Of a stretch of DNA of 64,000 bases, positions 8,750-17,705 are shown piece after piece. The stretch is from Moorena producens 3L (GTDB lineage: Bacteria; Cyanobacteriota; Cyanobacteriia; Cyanobacteriales; Coleofasciculaceae). The notes beneath the pieces were generated by a model that searched no databases, was not told the DNA's origin, and saw only the letters and a list, made by a program, of their open reading frames with translations. Made by a program: the position numbers and the translations under genes. The first letter of the stretch is position 1. The number at the start of each line of letters is the position of its first letter. The stretch covers positions 27,245 to 91,244 of the forward strand of contig NZ_GL890946.1 of the NCBI RefSeq assembly GCF_000211815.1, read 5' to 3'.

Positions 8750-10183
8750 GTGAGCCAAGATAAATCGTCAACCTTTGATAAACAAAATCCTCGCCAGTTA
8801 GCATTCCTAGCCCTCCGGGATATTCATCGGCGGGGTGCTTTTGCTGATATTGCCCTGAATCGAGTGCTACACAATGCTCAGTTAACTGGTGCTGATCGGG
8901 GCTTAGTGACAGAATTAGTTTATGGTAGTGTCCGACGACAGCGCACTCTGGATGCTCTACTTGACCAGTTGGGGAAAAAGAAAGCGAATCAACAACCTCC
9001 AGATTTGCGCACTATACTTCACCTTGGACTATACCAGCTGCGCTATCAAGGCCGAATTCCTGCTTCAGCAGCGGTCAATACCACCGTTGACCTAGCGAAG
9101 AACAATGGCTTCAAAGGACTGGCAGGGGTGGTTAATGGTTTACTACGAAACTATGCCCGTTTAGCTGCCAATTCCCCTGACCCTTTGGAGTTGCCAGCAG
9201 GGGATATGGAGCGTCTGGGCATTTTACACAGTTTTCCCGATTGGATGATCGAGCTGTGGTTACAACAGCTGGGACTAGAGGAAACAGAACAGCTGTGTCA
9301 ATGGTTTAACCAATCTCCTACCATTGACTTACGGATAAATCCCCTCAAGGTGTCCATTGAGGAAGTGGAGGCAGGGATGCAATCTGCTGAACTGGCTATT
9401 CAGCGGGTACCGACCTTGGTCTCCCACCAGGACGAGGGGAATGGTGAGATTATCCCTATGTTCAGCAACCCAGCTCAGCTCCCCCAAGCACTGCGGATTG
9501 TGGGTGGTGTTGGTGCGATTCAAGAGCTACCGGGATTTAAGGAGGGTTGGTGGACTGTTCAAGATTGTAGTGCCCAGCTGGTCAGTTATCTGTTGGACCC
9601 TCAACCTGGTGATGTGGTGATTGATGCCTGTGCTGCACCAGGGGGCAAGACAACTCATATTGCAGAATTAATGGCAGATCAGGGCAAAATTTGGGCATGC
9701 GATCGCTCAGCTTCCCGCCTCAAAAAAGTCCAACAGAATGCCCAACGGTTAGAATTACAATCGATTCAGATCAGTACTGGTGATAGTCGGGATTGCCCTG
9801 AATTTACTAACGTCGCTAATGCTGTGTTATTAGATGCTCCCTGTTCCGGTAATGGTACCCTTCACCGACGTCCTGATATTCGTTGGCGCATGACTCCAGA
9901 AAAAGTCCAGGAACTTACTGTTTTGCAAAAAGAATTGTTAGAGCATACCGCAACTTGGGTCAAGCCCGGAGGTGTTTTAGTATATGCTACCTGTACCTTA
10001 AATCCTCAAGAAAATGAGGCGGTAATACAATGGTTTCTGGAAGGTCATTCTCAGTGGCAAATTGAACCCCCTACTGTTTCGTTTCTTAAGGAGTTTTCAA
10101 CACCGGAAGGTTGGCTGAAAGTTGTGCCCTATCGAGACCAGATGGATGGTTTTTTTATGGTGCGCTTGAAACGAATGATATAG
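8750..10183 (+). CDS. rsmB: 16S rRNA (cytosine-967-C5)-methyltransferase RsmB
   Basis: 477 residues. It methylates C967 of 16S rRNA with S-adenosylmethionine. Residues 10-145 are the NusB-like RNA-binding domain (RQLAFLALRDIHRRGAFADI). The Rossmann methyltransferase follows, with the SAM loop DACAAPGGKTTH near residue 292, the two conserved cysteines in DAPCSGNGT (near 365) and YATCTLNPQE (near 415), and the terminal MDGFFMVRLKR. Length is typical. The start is GTG 8750, supported by AGAGGAG at 8732-8738, about 11 bases ahead. It is monocistronic, between a long minisatellite and a convergent Rpn-family gene. Confidence 0.96.
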   Translation: MSQDKSSTFDKQNPRQLAFLALRDIHRRGAFADIALNRVLHNAQLTGADRGLVTELVYGSVRRQRTLDALLDQLGKKKANQQPPDLRTILHLGLYQLRYQGRIPASAAVNTTVDLAKNNGFKGLAGVVNGLLRNYARLAANSPDPLELPAGDMERLGILHSFPDWMIELWLQQLGLEETEQLCQWFNQSPTIDLRINPLKVSIEEVEAGMQSAELAIQRVPTLVSHQDEGNGEIIPMFSNPAQLPQALRIVGGVGAIQELPGFKEGWWTVQDCSAQLVSYLLDPQPGDVVIDACAAPGGKTTHIAELMADQGKIWACDRSASRLKKVQQNAQRLELQSIQISTGDSRDCPEFTNVANAVLLDAPCSGNGTLHRRPDIRWRMTPEKVQELTVLQKELLEHTATWVKPGGVLVYATCTLNPQENEAVIQWFLEGHSQWQIEPPTVSFLKEFSTPEGWLKVVPYRDQMDGFFMVRLKRMI

Positions 10184-10206
10184 CAGAAGTCAGAAGTCGG
10201 GAGCTT

Positions 10207-10272
10207 GTAGGGTGGGCAAAAACAGTTTGGTTTTGTTGAGTATTAATGATTATATTACTTTGCCCACCCTAC
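10207..10272. repeat. 66-bp palindrome GTAGGGTGGGCAAA/TTTGCCCACCCTAC
   Basis: Perfect 14-base arms at 10207-10220 and 10259-10272 are separated by 38 bases. It lies between the convergent rsmB and Rpn genes and could serve as a bidirectional terminator; it also looks like a dispersed cyanobacterial repeat. Confidence 0.75.
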
Positions 10273-10308
10273 TTTAATTGGTATTTTTTTTAACGTTTTC
10301 TTACTCTG

Positions 10309-11211
10309 TTAGGACAACTGATTAATTTCATCGATAGTCAACCCCGTATATTGAGCAATATCATTCAGGGGTAACCCAGCGGCCTTCATCTGTTTAACAA
10401 TCTGCTGTTTTTCTTCAAGTCTACCTTGTTCTCGTCCTTCTATTCTTCCTTCTTCTCGTCCTTCAAGTCTGCCTTCTAGTCTACCTTCTTCTCGTCCTTC
10501 CCTTTTCGCGAAACTCCATGCACGTCGCGCGTCCTCCAAGGCCATCTCCTGTTTGCGGAGTTTTTCCACTTCTGAGACACTCAACCCCGCTTGATTCGCT
10601 ATGGTTAAGGCTTGTTCTAGCTGTGGTATTTCCCTGAGCTTGTCAGGAATGATTTCTAAGTTGGGCGCTTCTTTGATAAAAAATATCCACTTATCTATCA
10701 CACTTTCTAATTCTTCCAGTTGCTTAGTAAATTTGGGTAGTTCCACAAACACCAACTTTAATTCGTTCTCCTGATAAGGCAAGTGGTCTTCTTCTTCTTG
10801 AAAGTAAAAACAGCTAATTACTTTCTGGCTTGAGGGGAATAACTTAAAATCTGTGATAGTTAAAGCAATAACCGGATTTAAATCGAAATACCCCTGTCCC
10901 GATTTCAGTTGATTCCCATAGGTTTTGCACAAGTTATAAACTACTCGCTTCTCGAAAGCCTCCACATTCCAGAGTTGCATCTCAATGATGACAGTCGTTT
11001 TATCTTCTAATACTGCCTTAACATCCAGAAAAGTGTCTTTTAAATCTACTACATCCCCGGCGCTATAGGGATCAATAATTTCTAAATCCTGGATGACGGA
11101 ATTACCAGAGTATATCATGGCATTGAGGAAGGAAATCAGAATATCTTTACTCTGATCTGAGCCAAAGATTTTTTTGAAAGCAAAGTCAGTTTTTGGGCTG
11201 ATGAATCTCAT
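10309..11211 (-). CDS. Rpn/PD-(D/E)XK family nuclease-transposase-like protein
   Basis: 300 residues from ATG 11211 (MRFISPKTDFAFKKIFG). An in-frame extension upstream is encoded by GGGAGCA minisatellite DNA and is not counted. The opening motif, the D..LDVKA...VIIEMQ nuclease core near residues 80-105 and RVVYNLCKTYGNQL are typical of the Rpn/PDDEXK_2 family, DNA endonucleases linked to RecA-independent recombination. The C-terminal third carries four-residue repeats EGRE/EGRL (about 8 units), then KQQIVKQMKAAGLPLNDIAQ, a usual tail in cyanobacterial members. The 12-nt repeat in the DNA allows length variation without frameshift. It is convergent with rsmB. Confidence 0.88.
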   Translation of the reverse strand: MRFISPKTDFAFKKIFGSDQSKDILISFLNAMIYSGNSVIQDLEIIDPYSAGDVVDLKDTFLDVKAVLEDKTTVIIEMQLWNVEAFEKRVVYNLCKTYGNQLKSGQGYFDLNPVIALTITDFKLFPSSQKVISCFYFQEEEDHLPYQENELKLVFVELPKFTKQLEELESVIDKWIFFIKEAPNLEIIPDKLREIPQLEQALTIANQAGLSVSEVEKLRKQEMALEDARRAWSFAKREGREEGRLEGRLEGREEGRIEGREQGRLEEKQQIVKQMKAAGLPLNDIAQYTGLTIDEINQLS

Positions 11212-11422
11212 GGTTTTACAGGTTGATATAGGGAGCAGGGAGCAGGGAGTAGGGAGTAGGAAGCAGGGATTAAAAGGAATTGCTTTTGTAATTGGGTAAT
11301 TTTTTGTTAACATTATTCACCCTGAATACCATCCCCGCACTTACAAAAATAATATCTTACTTATGCCCTATTTACTATTATAGCTATTTTCAATTTTCCT
11401 AATAAAAAAAATCCTAAACCCC

Positions 11423-11451
11423 TTGACATTTAATTAATTTATTTATATATT
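11423..11451 (+). promoter_or_regulatory. Candidate sigma-70-type promoter for the 77-aa gene
   Basis: TTGACA at 11423-11428, a 17-base spacer and TATATT at 11446-11451 lie 34 bases before ATG 11485 in an AT-rich stretch. Sequence and spacing fit the consensus well; no experimental support. Confidence 0.55.
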
Positions 11452-11484
11452 AATAATGTACAGCATTTAAAACTACTGTTGATC

Positions 11485-11718
11485 ATGACTAAAAACATTC
11501 CGCCTAACTCCGATGACAATCAGACTCCTGAAAACCCTGGTCGTAAACCTAAGAAAGTCAAGTACGTTTTGATCGGTTCTCCTGAACAAGTTCGGAATAC
11601 GATTAATGCCATCTATGGCCTGAAATACGCTTATCCCGACGAGTGGAGCACTCCAGAACCTACTGAAAAGCCTGGTGAGGTTATGACTTTTTTGATTCGA
11701 TATTTCTATGTAGACTAG
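11485..11718 (+). CDS. Small conserved protein of unknown function (77 aa), paralogue at window end
   Basis: From ATG 11485 the protein is 77 residues. The N-terminus is polar (NSDDNQTPENPGRKPKK), followed by KVKYVLIGSPEQVRNTINAI, YAYPDEWS and a hydrophobic end TFLIRYFYVD. A TTG two codons upstream is possible but ATG is preferred. A second copy at 63803-64000 aligns along its whole visible length (about 80 % identical by eye), so this is a real gene family. It has its own promoter-like sequence and a strong downstream terminator. No known domain is recognised. The region between stop and terminator is also conserved between the copies. Confidence 0.7.
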   Translation: MTKNIPPNSDDNQTPENPGRKPKKVKYVLIGSPEQVRNTINAIYGLKYAYPDEWSTPEPTEKPGEVMTFLIRYFYVD

Positions 11719-11734
11719 GATAGGGTTTTGCCAG

Positions 11735-11780
11735 CGATGCAGCGCGGTCTTGGGGGTTTCCCCCATGAGCGACTGCATCA
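11735..11780. repeat. Palindromic element GATGCAG...CTGCATC
   Basis: Arms GATGCAG / CTGCATC surround the palindromic core GGGGGTTTCCCCC. A related, partly duplicated copy lies at 63571-63661. The insertion points differ between the two paralogous modules, which suggests independent insertion. Confidence 0.75.
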
Positions 11781-11829
11781 AGACAGGGTTTTGACGCCCT
11801 GGCGGCTAGGAATTGTGGCGGTTATGTTT

Positions 11830-12000
11830 AAGCTATCAGCTATTAGCTTAAGCGCTACGCGCACGCTACGCGAACAGCTATCAGCTATCAGCTTAAGCGC
11901 TACGCGCACGCTACGCGAACAGCTATCAGTTATCAGCTTATGGGTTAGGTCACAGGCTGGAAGCCTGTGCCACAAAGCTGACCACTGACCACTGACCACT
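11830..12000. repeat. Repeats of AGCGCTACGCGCACGCTACGCGAA and GCTATCA 7-mers
   Basis: Two direct copies of a CGCGTAGCG-type palindromic unit (about 11851-11875 and 11894-11925) lie among AGCTATC 7-mers, then GACCACT units at about 11979-12000. ORFs on both strands here are artefacts. Confidence 0.8.
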
Positions 12001-12078
12001 GAGGAATGTATTAGTTGATCAGCAGTATCTAAATTTGAGTTGAGCTCCGCTGTATTTCTGGTGGCTTACACTATAGAA

Positions 12079-12125
12079 TTCGGTCAATGATTGGGGTTAA
12101 CCACAACTTGACCGATTTTTTTTAT
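12079..12125 (+). terminator. Intrinsic terminator of the 77-aa gene module
   Basis: Arms TTCGGTCAA and TTGACCGATT enclose GGGGTTAACC and are followed by an 8-T run. The same hairpin ends the second module on the minus strand at 63464-63512. It lies 360 bases after the CDS because a repeat is inserted in between. Confidence 0.75.
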
Positions 12126-12246
12126 TGGTATGTATAATTATTAATTGGGTGAGGTAACTTTGTCTTGGGTTTTAGGGAGTAGGGAGCTTGTTACACTCTT
12201 TCCCCTATTGCCTTTTTTTGCCTAAGTGTTGTCAGAAATCATGATT

Positions 12247-15200
12247 TTACTCTCCAATTAAAAAGAAAGCTGCCCAGTAGTAGGGGCTTTGGAAGGGTTG
12301 CTCATCGGGGTCAAACCAATCCAGTGATTGTTCAATGTTTCTGATCGAAGATTTGTCTAGAGGTAACTGCCTACTGCAGGCTAACAACTGAGACACGGTA
12401 CTATTCCGCAGCCAAAGTTGCGCTTGGTTAAGGGCAACTGCTAAAGACATCTGGTTGAGCAGATTCTGATAAAATTTAATCATCAACAACGCAGTAGATT
12501 GATCGTTTAGCGTCCACAAGCTACTAACTACCGCTGGACTACCCGCAACTAGGAAACCGCTGGCAAAACTAATGTATTCATCGCTGGTGTTGGTGTAATC
12601 TATTAATCCTGTTTCGCAAGCAGAAAGAGTGACAAGGCGACATTGGTCTAATTTCAGGGCACAGATGTCATCTAAGGTGAGGCATTTGTCTAAGTCAATT
12701 ACGTTATCGTTATTCAAAACTAGATGTTGTTCTGGATCAAGTTCAGCCGATGCACGGCTAAGTAGAGGATTTGCCAGGATGAGAGCTGATTTACGTGGTT
12801 CTTGGTAATTAAAATAACCCTGACAGCTAAAATGTAAACAGTGGTAAGTGTTGAGAGGTTTGTGATCTATGGCGGCTTTGGTCGCAGCTTTTTCCACAAG
12901 AACCTCTGTATCTGGTGGTGGATTGAAGTAGCTTTTGATGACTTCTACTTCCATCTTGCTGTAACTCAAGTCATTTAAGGGGTCTTGAACTGCAAACAGG
13001 TGGGTAAAGTCCGGACGTCTTCTGGTTTGGAGAAGTTGGAGTAGTTGACAGCTAGGGGCATAACTTACTCCTGCTGGAAAGCAATCCATCAGAATTCCAG
13101 ATGTTGCTTCTCCCTGGTGACTGTTGATAGGTAAAGCATGAAGCGGGAACAAATGTAAATATCGATGAGGAATTAAAATTAAGCGATCGCAATTTCTTGG
13201 AATTTGCTGAATGATGTCATCAATATGAATAATTTGACTCAGCAACTGTAGGCGGTTATTCAGGTCATTTTGCGAATCAGATTTATTGGTGTGATAGCTT
13301 TGAAGATATTCATTTCTCCAATTTACCAATTCGTCTAAGTCTTGTGGAGCAGATTGCCAAACTATTGGCTGCTTAGTTTGACGAGTGAAGATGAAAGTGA
13401 GCAGCTTATCCCCTGTAATGTAAAGCTCTACAACGGCAGTGTGGTCATCTAAATTGTTCTGAAATTTATCAAAGTTAAAGCTATAACCAATAGGTAAATA
13501 TTGGTCTCGTAAATCATTCCGCTGCTGTCGCAATTCTTGGAGATGTTGTGCCAGGGCGGTTGGATTGTCAGCTTTACCATGTTGGATTTGATATTGACCT
13601 GCTGCTATTTCATCCCTATATTGTTCTAATTGAGTGACAACATCTGGAGGAAAGATGGTTTTCAGGTCACGGCTGAGGATCTGTTCAACTAAATTGCGGG
13701 TTTTGCTCCGTTCAACATATTCAATTGCTTCTCTGATGTTACCTAATTCTAAACAGACTTCCACCATCCCTCGATAGACTTTATTCCATTCTTCAGCTAG
13801 TTTGGTCTTGTATTCTTCCACTCCAGAACCAAAAATAATTTCCTCACGCAAGGATTCTACTGTTTTAATGACAGCATCAAAAGTTTTGTAAGCTTCAGGA
13901 AAATTTTGAGTATATTGGTATGCGAAAGCAAGTTTATTTTGAGTATCTAGATACTCTCGGGGAAATGCTTCATAGGTATAAACTCTAAGAGCCTGTTGGT
14001 AGCAAGCGATCGCATCTTCTAAGTTTTGTGCCTTCTGACCTGTAATTCTGTTACGGTAAGCATTACCGAGATTAGTTTGTGTCGTTGCCCATTCAATAGG
14101 AAATGCCTCAAAGGTTGTGACTCTAAGAGCCTGTTGGTAGCAAGCGATGGCCTCTTCAATATTCTGTGCTTTCTCACCTTTGATGCGGTTACGGTAAGCA
14201 TTACCGAGATTAGTTTGTGTCGTTGCCCATTCAATAGGAAATGCCTCAAAGGTTGTGACTCTAAGAGCCTGTTGGTAGCAAGTGATCGCATCTTCTAAGT
14301 TTTGTGTCTTCTGACCTGTAATTCTGTTACGGTAAGCATTACCGAGATTAGTTTGTGTCGTTGCCCATGCATAAGGAAATGCCTCAAAGGTTGTGACTCT
14401 AAGAGCCTGTTGGTAGCAAGCGATCGCATATTCTAAGTTTTGTGCCTTCTGACCTGTAATTCTGTTACGGCAAGCATTACCGAGATTAGTTTGTGTCGTT
14501 GCCCATTCATAAGGAAATGCCTCAAAGGTTGTGACTCTAAGAGCCTGTTGGTAGCAAGCGATGGCCTCTTCAATATTCTGTGCTTTCTCACCTCTGATTC
14601 TGTTACGGTAAGCATTACCGAGATTAGTTTGTGTCGTTGCCCATTCATAAGGAAATGCCTCAAAGGTTGTGACTCTAAGAGCCTGTTGGTAGCAAGCGAT
14701 CGCATCTTCTAGGTTGCGTGCTTTCTCCCCTGTGATTCTTTGTAAGTAAGCACTACCGAGATTGTTTTGAGTCGATGCCCAATCCATAGGAAAAGCGTCA
14801 CGGGTGTAAACTGATAAAGCCAATTGGTAGCAAGCGATGGCCTCTTCGAGGTTTTGTGCTTTGGGACCTGTGATTCTTTCATGGTAAGCACTACCGAGAT
14901 TGTTTTGAGTCCTTGCCCATTCAATAGGAAACCCTTCACGGGTGCGTACTTCTAAAGCGGATTGGTAGCAAGCGATGGCATCTTCGAGGTTTTGTGCTTT
15001 ATCCCCTGTGATTCTGTATAAGTAAGCATTACCGAGATGGTTTTGAGTGGATGCCCAATCATAGGGAAAAGCTTGACGGGTGCCTACTTCTAAAGCGGAT
15101 TGGTAGCAAGCGATCGCATTTTCGAGGTTTTGTGCTTTCTCCCCTGTGATTCGCTCAGAGTAAGCAAGACCGAGATTGTTTTGAGTCGTTGCCCAATCAA

Positions 15201-17700
15201 TAGGAAAAGCGTCACGGGTGAAAACTGATAAAGCCAATTGGTAGCAAGCGATGGCATCTTCGAGGTTTTGTGCTTTCTCCCCTGTGATTCGCTCAGAGTA
15301 AGCAAGACCGAGATTGTTTTGAGTCATTGCCCAATCAATGGGAAAAGCTTCACGGGTGCGTACTTCTAAAGCGGATTGGAAGCAAGCGATCGCATCTTCG
15401 AGGTTTTGTGCTTTCTCCCCTGTGATTCTGTTTGAGTAAGCAATACCGAGATTGTTTTGAGTGGATGCCCAATCAATAGGAAACCCTTCACGGGTGCGTA
15501 CTTCTAAAGCGGATTGGTAGCAAGCGATGGCCTCTTCTAGGTTTTGTGCCTTCTGACCTGTGATTCTGTCATAGTAAGCACTACCGAGATTGTTTTGAGT
15601 CGTTGCCCAATCAACAGGAAAAACTTCACGGGTAAAAACTATTAGCAACTGTTCGTAACCAGCAATGGCGATTTCTATGTTACTGGCTTTATTCCCGAGA
15701 GGAAAATCTTTGATCAGGTTGCTGAATTCCCAGATAGTATTAGCGATGTCTTCTGCTATTTCTGGTTCCAATTCTGAGAATCTAGCACTTGCCCAGGTTT
15801 GCAGGATATCAATCAAGTTATCATCGAGTTTGTCTAGGTTGGCTTGCAGGAGTGGGTAGACGACTGTGGGGTCGCTATTGCTATCTACGGTTGCCTGAAA
15901 TACCTCCATCAAGAATTGCAGATAGTCTTGGGATGAAGGATTAGCTGAGGTAGGAGTTTCTGAGATTAGGAGTTCTTCAGCCAAACGAGCATACTCCCCT
16001 CCTAATCGCCGTAATACTTGAGCCTTTAGGTGTGCAAAGGGACGAATTTTTGCTTCTAACCCATCATTACTTGCAGTTTTCGGTGTAAGTAAACGCCCTT
16101 CAAAGTCCTGTACTGATAAGCCTAATTGATTAGCGACAAACTCAGATACTTTATCAATAACTGAAACGGTTTTACTAATGGGTACAGAATCTACTAATAA
16201 TTCCCTTACCCCTGGCTTAAAGTCGTACTCAATATAATCGGGATTTGAATCTTGGTCTACAGGTTTTATAGACTGGAGCAGTCCACTCATAAACACCTCC
16301 GCTACATGAATTTGGGCGGATTTTGGTAGCAGGGTTTGCTGAATGAGTTGCACTACAGGTAAACTAACCGGAGCAGCTGCCATTAATCCAGCTAACCGAC
16401 GCGCCATCGGAGAAGCCGTAGCACGAAATCGACTAACTAATGCTGGTGCTGTGAGTTGGGCTTGAGTAAGTTCACCATCTACTGCTATTCTCTGTGCTTG
16501 GGGCTTTTCGGATACATCAAAGTTAAACCCCACTGTACTAACATTCCCCTGACCAGCTATTACCTGTGACCACGCCAGTAGGGGGTAGGGTTCTAACGTA
16601 ACCACGGGAACATTTATAGAGGATTTATTCTGAATAGACTTACTGTTCCCTGTTCCCTGTTCCCTGTTCCCGACTTCTAAAAGAAGTCCAATGTCATCTT
16701 CATCCCAAGGTTTAACAATCAACTGAGAATTGACAACTCCAGGACTAAGAGAATGCAATTGCACTGGTGTTTCTGAACCTAAAGCCGTGCGTTCCCAAAG
16801 CCGTTCAGGAAGTAGCTGAAGGATAGTCAGTAAACCATTGCGTCCCCACAACTCTAGCACTGGCTGAATTAATTGTCTGCGCCAAGCCACAGAAATACAA
16901 TCACTAACCAATAGAATTAAACGTTGTTTCTTGGGGTCAATTAATACCTGGGGAGGATGGGGAGTGGAATCATACCGACCCGTGCTAGTTTGAGGAAATA
17001 AGTTGACTTTTGTTTCAGTAATCCTTAATTCCCAGGTGCGTACATCTCGAAACGCTCCATGATGCTTCACTAAATGTTGAAGTTCAGTAATTGTCTGTTT
17101 CCAAACCGCAGTTGAACTAGTTTTTTCAACCACCAACGCTAACTCTAACCATCGTTCGGAAGCAGGTTTCAGAACTGGCAGCCAAATGTTTGATTCGGCA
17201 ATTTGGTAAACAGTAGCTTCTTCATCCAATATCGTTTCTGTAGCAGATGGGACTTTCCGCATTAACGGACGAAGTGCCCGTCCCAACGCCAGACTATTTC
17301 TCAATGCTACCGCTGCTGGTACTTTAATCGGAATTGCTTCTCTACTTTCTTTAGTCTTGTTAGGTTTGGAAGAGCGTAGATAAACATCAGCACCAGGTTT
17401 TGTGACTTCAGGTAACGGTGATTCTTGGGTATCTGCTTGGATATCTGGAGTTTTATTTGGGGGTTGCTGTGATTGGTCTTGGGATACCGTTGATGGTGGC
17501 GATCGCTTTTGTGGTTGCTGTGATTGGTCTTGAGATACCGTTGATGATTGGGATGGCTGCTGTGGTAATGGCTGCTCTGGTTCCTCTGACTGGTCTATGG
17601 GCTGATCTAGATGAATAGCCAACCAAAAAATTTCTGCTATTTCCCGAGCAGTTAAATCAAATCCTGCTTGTTGTAGAATAGCGATCGCTTCTTCAACCAT
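12247..17700 (-). CDS. Giant SAV_2336-type vWA-like / TPR / CHAT protein
   Basis: 1817 residues. Residues 1-35 (ARE-IAEIFWLAIH) and about 180-330 match the SAV_2336 N-terminal family: a vWA-like fold (LELALVVEKTSSTAVW, then LILLVSDCISVAWRR and LLPERLWERTALG) with ExTxS instead of the DxSxS metal site; a winged-helix-like part follows near 440-480. Residues 36-100 are a Gln/Pro/Ser linker with a duplicated STVSQDQSQQP. About residues 677-1255 hold twelve 46-residue TPR units plus a diverged thirteenth. The C-terminus (about 1480-1817) is a CHAT caspase-like domain. The catalytic Cys1695 (LSACETG) is present, but the position of the catalytic His is Gln1627 (HFSCQGYF). It starts 5 bases after the MoxR gene, so the genes are co-transcribed. 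Likely role: sensor/effector of a conflict system; proteolysis is doubtful without the His. Confidence 0.9.
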   Translation of the reverse strand: MVEEAIAILQQAGFDLTAREIAEIFWLAIHLDQPIDQSEEPEQPLPQQPSQSSTVSQDQSQQPQKRSPPSTVSQDQSQQPPNKTPDIQADTQESPLPEVTKPGADVYLRSSKPNKTKESREAIPIKVPAAVALRNSLALGRALRPLMRKVPSATETILDEEATVYQIAESNIWLPVLKPASERWLELALVVEKTSSTAVWKQTITELQHLVKHHGAFRDVRTWELRITETKVNLFPQTSTGRYDSTPHPPQVLIDPKKQRLILLVSDCISVAWRRQLIQPVLELWGRNGLLTILQLLPERLWERTALGSETPVQLHSLSPGVVNSQLIVKPWDEDDIGLLLEVGNREQGTGNSKSIQNKSSINVPVVTLEPYPLLAWSQVIAGQGNVSTVGFNFDVSEKPQAQRIAVDGELTQAQLTAPALVSRFRATASPMARRLAGLMAAAPVSLPVVQLIQQTLLPKSAQIHVAEVFMSGLLQSIKPVDQDSNPDYIEYDFKPGVRELLVDSVPISKTVSVIDKVSEFVANQLGLSVQDFEGRLLTPKTASNDGLEAKIRPFAHLKAQVLRRLGGEYARLAEELLISETPTSANPSSQDYLQFLMEVFQATVDSNSDPTVVYPLLQANLDKLDDNLIDILQTWASARFSELEPEIAEDIANTIWEFSNLIKDFPLGNKASNIEIAIAGYEQLLIVFTREVFPVDWATTQNNLGSAYYDRITGQKAQNLEEAIACYQSALEVRTREGFPIDWASTQNNLGIAYSNRITGEKAQNLEDAIACFQSALEVRTREAFPIDWAMTQNNLGLAYSERITGEKAQNLEDAIACYQLALSVFTRDAFPIDWATTQNNLGLAYSERITGEKAQNLENAIACYQSALEVGTRQAFPYDWASTQNHLGNAYLYRITGDKAQNLEDAIACYQSALEVRTREGFPIEWARTQNNLGSAYHERITGPKAQNLEEAIACYQLALSVYTRDAFPMDWASTQNNLGSAYLQRITGEKARNLEDAIACYQQALRVTTFEAFPYEWATTQTNLGNAYRNRIRGEKAQNIEEAIACYQQALRVTTFEAFPYEWATTQTNLGNACRNRITGQKAQNLEYAIACYQQALRVTTFEAFPYAWATTQTNLGNAYRNRITGQKTQNLEDAITCYQQALRVTTFEAFPIEWATTQTNLGNAYRNRIKGEKAQNIEEAIACYQQALRVTTFEAFPIEWATTQTNLGNAYRNRITGQKAQNLEDAIACYQQALRVYTYEAFPREYLDTQNKLAFAYQYTQNFPEAYKTFDAVIKTVESLREEIIFGSGVEEYKTKLAEEWNKVYRGMVEVCLELGNIREAIEYVERSKTRNLVEQILSRDLKTIFPPDVVTQLEQYRDEIAAGQYQIQHGKADNPTALAQHLQELRQQRNDLRDQYLPIGYSFNFDKFQNNLDDHTAVVELYITGDKLLTFIFTRQTKQPIVWQSAPQDLDELVNWRNEYLQSYHTNKSDSQNDLNNRLQLLSQIIHIDDIIQQIPRNCDRLILIPHRYLHLFPLHALPINSHQGEATSGILMDCFPAGVSYAPSCQLLQLLQTRRRPDFTHLFAVQDPLNDLSYSKMEVEVIKSYFNPPPDTEVLVEKAATKAAIDHKPLNTYHCLHFSCQGYFNYQEPRKSALILANPLLSRASAELDPEQHLVLNNDNVIDLDKCLTLDDICALKLDQCRLVTLSACETGLIDYTNTSDEYISFASGFLVAGSPAVVSSLWTLNDQSTALLMIKFYQNLLNQMSLAVALNQAQLWLRNSTVSQLLACSRQLPLDKSSIRNIEQSLDWFDPDEQPFQSPYYWAAFFLIGE
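13950..15675 (-). repeat. 138-bp tandem repeats encoding the TPR array
   Basis: About twelve 138-bp units lie inside the CHAT gene. Units at about 14000-14720 (consensus YQQALRVTTFEAFP) are nearly identical to each other at DNA level, while those at 14720-15670 form a more varied group (YQSALEVRTREGFP). This suggests recent duplication or gene conversion of the C-terminal block. Antisense ORFs here are shadows. Confidence 0.9.
16643..16672. repeat. Four TGTTCCC minisatellite units inside the CHAT gene
   Basis: Four perfect TGTTCCC 7-mers, the same repeat that is intergenic elsewhere, are read in frame as VGNREQGTGNS around residue 344 of the vWA/TPR/CHAT protein, between its vWA-like part and the following domain. 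Confidence 0.85.
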
Positions 17701-17705
17701 AGCCC

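Noticed and set aside
11212..11313. 34-residue N-terminal extension of the Rpn protein
   Set aside because: Encoded by GGGAGCA minisatellite; the conserved family start MRFISPKTDFAFKK fits ATG 11211.
11728..11999. ORFs of 73-86 aa on both strands
   Set aside because: They consist of AGCTATC and CGCTACGCG repeats and translate to repeated low-information peptides.
14019..14712. 90-aa ORFs on both strands within the TPR region
   Set aside because: Shadows of the tandem 138-bp TPR units in other frames.
13950..15675. CRISPR-like regular repeats
   Set aside because: The units are contiguous, 138 bp and coding, without spacers. The heptamer arrays also lack spacers. No cas genes are in the window.
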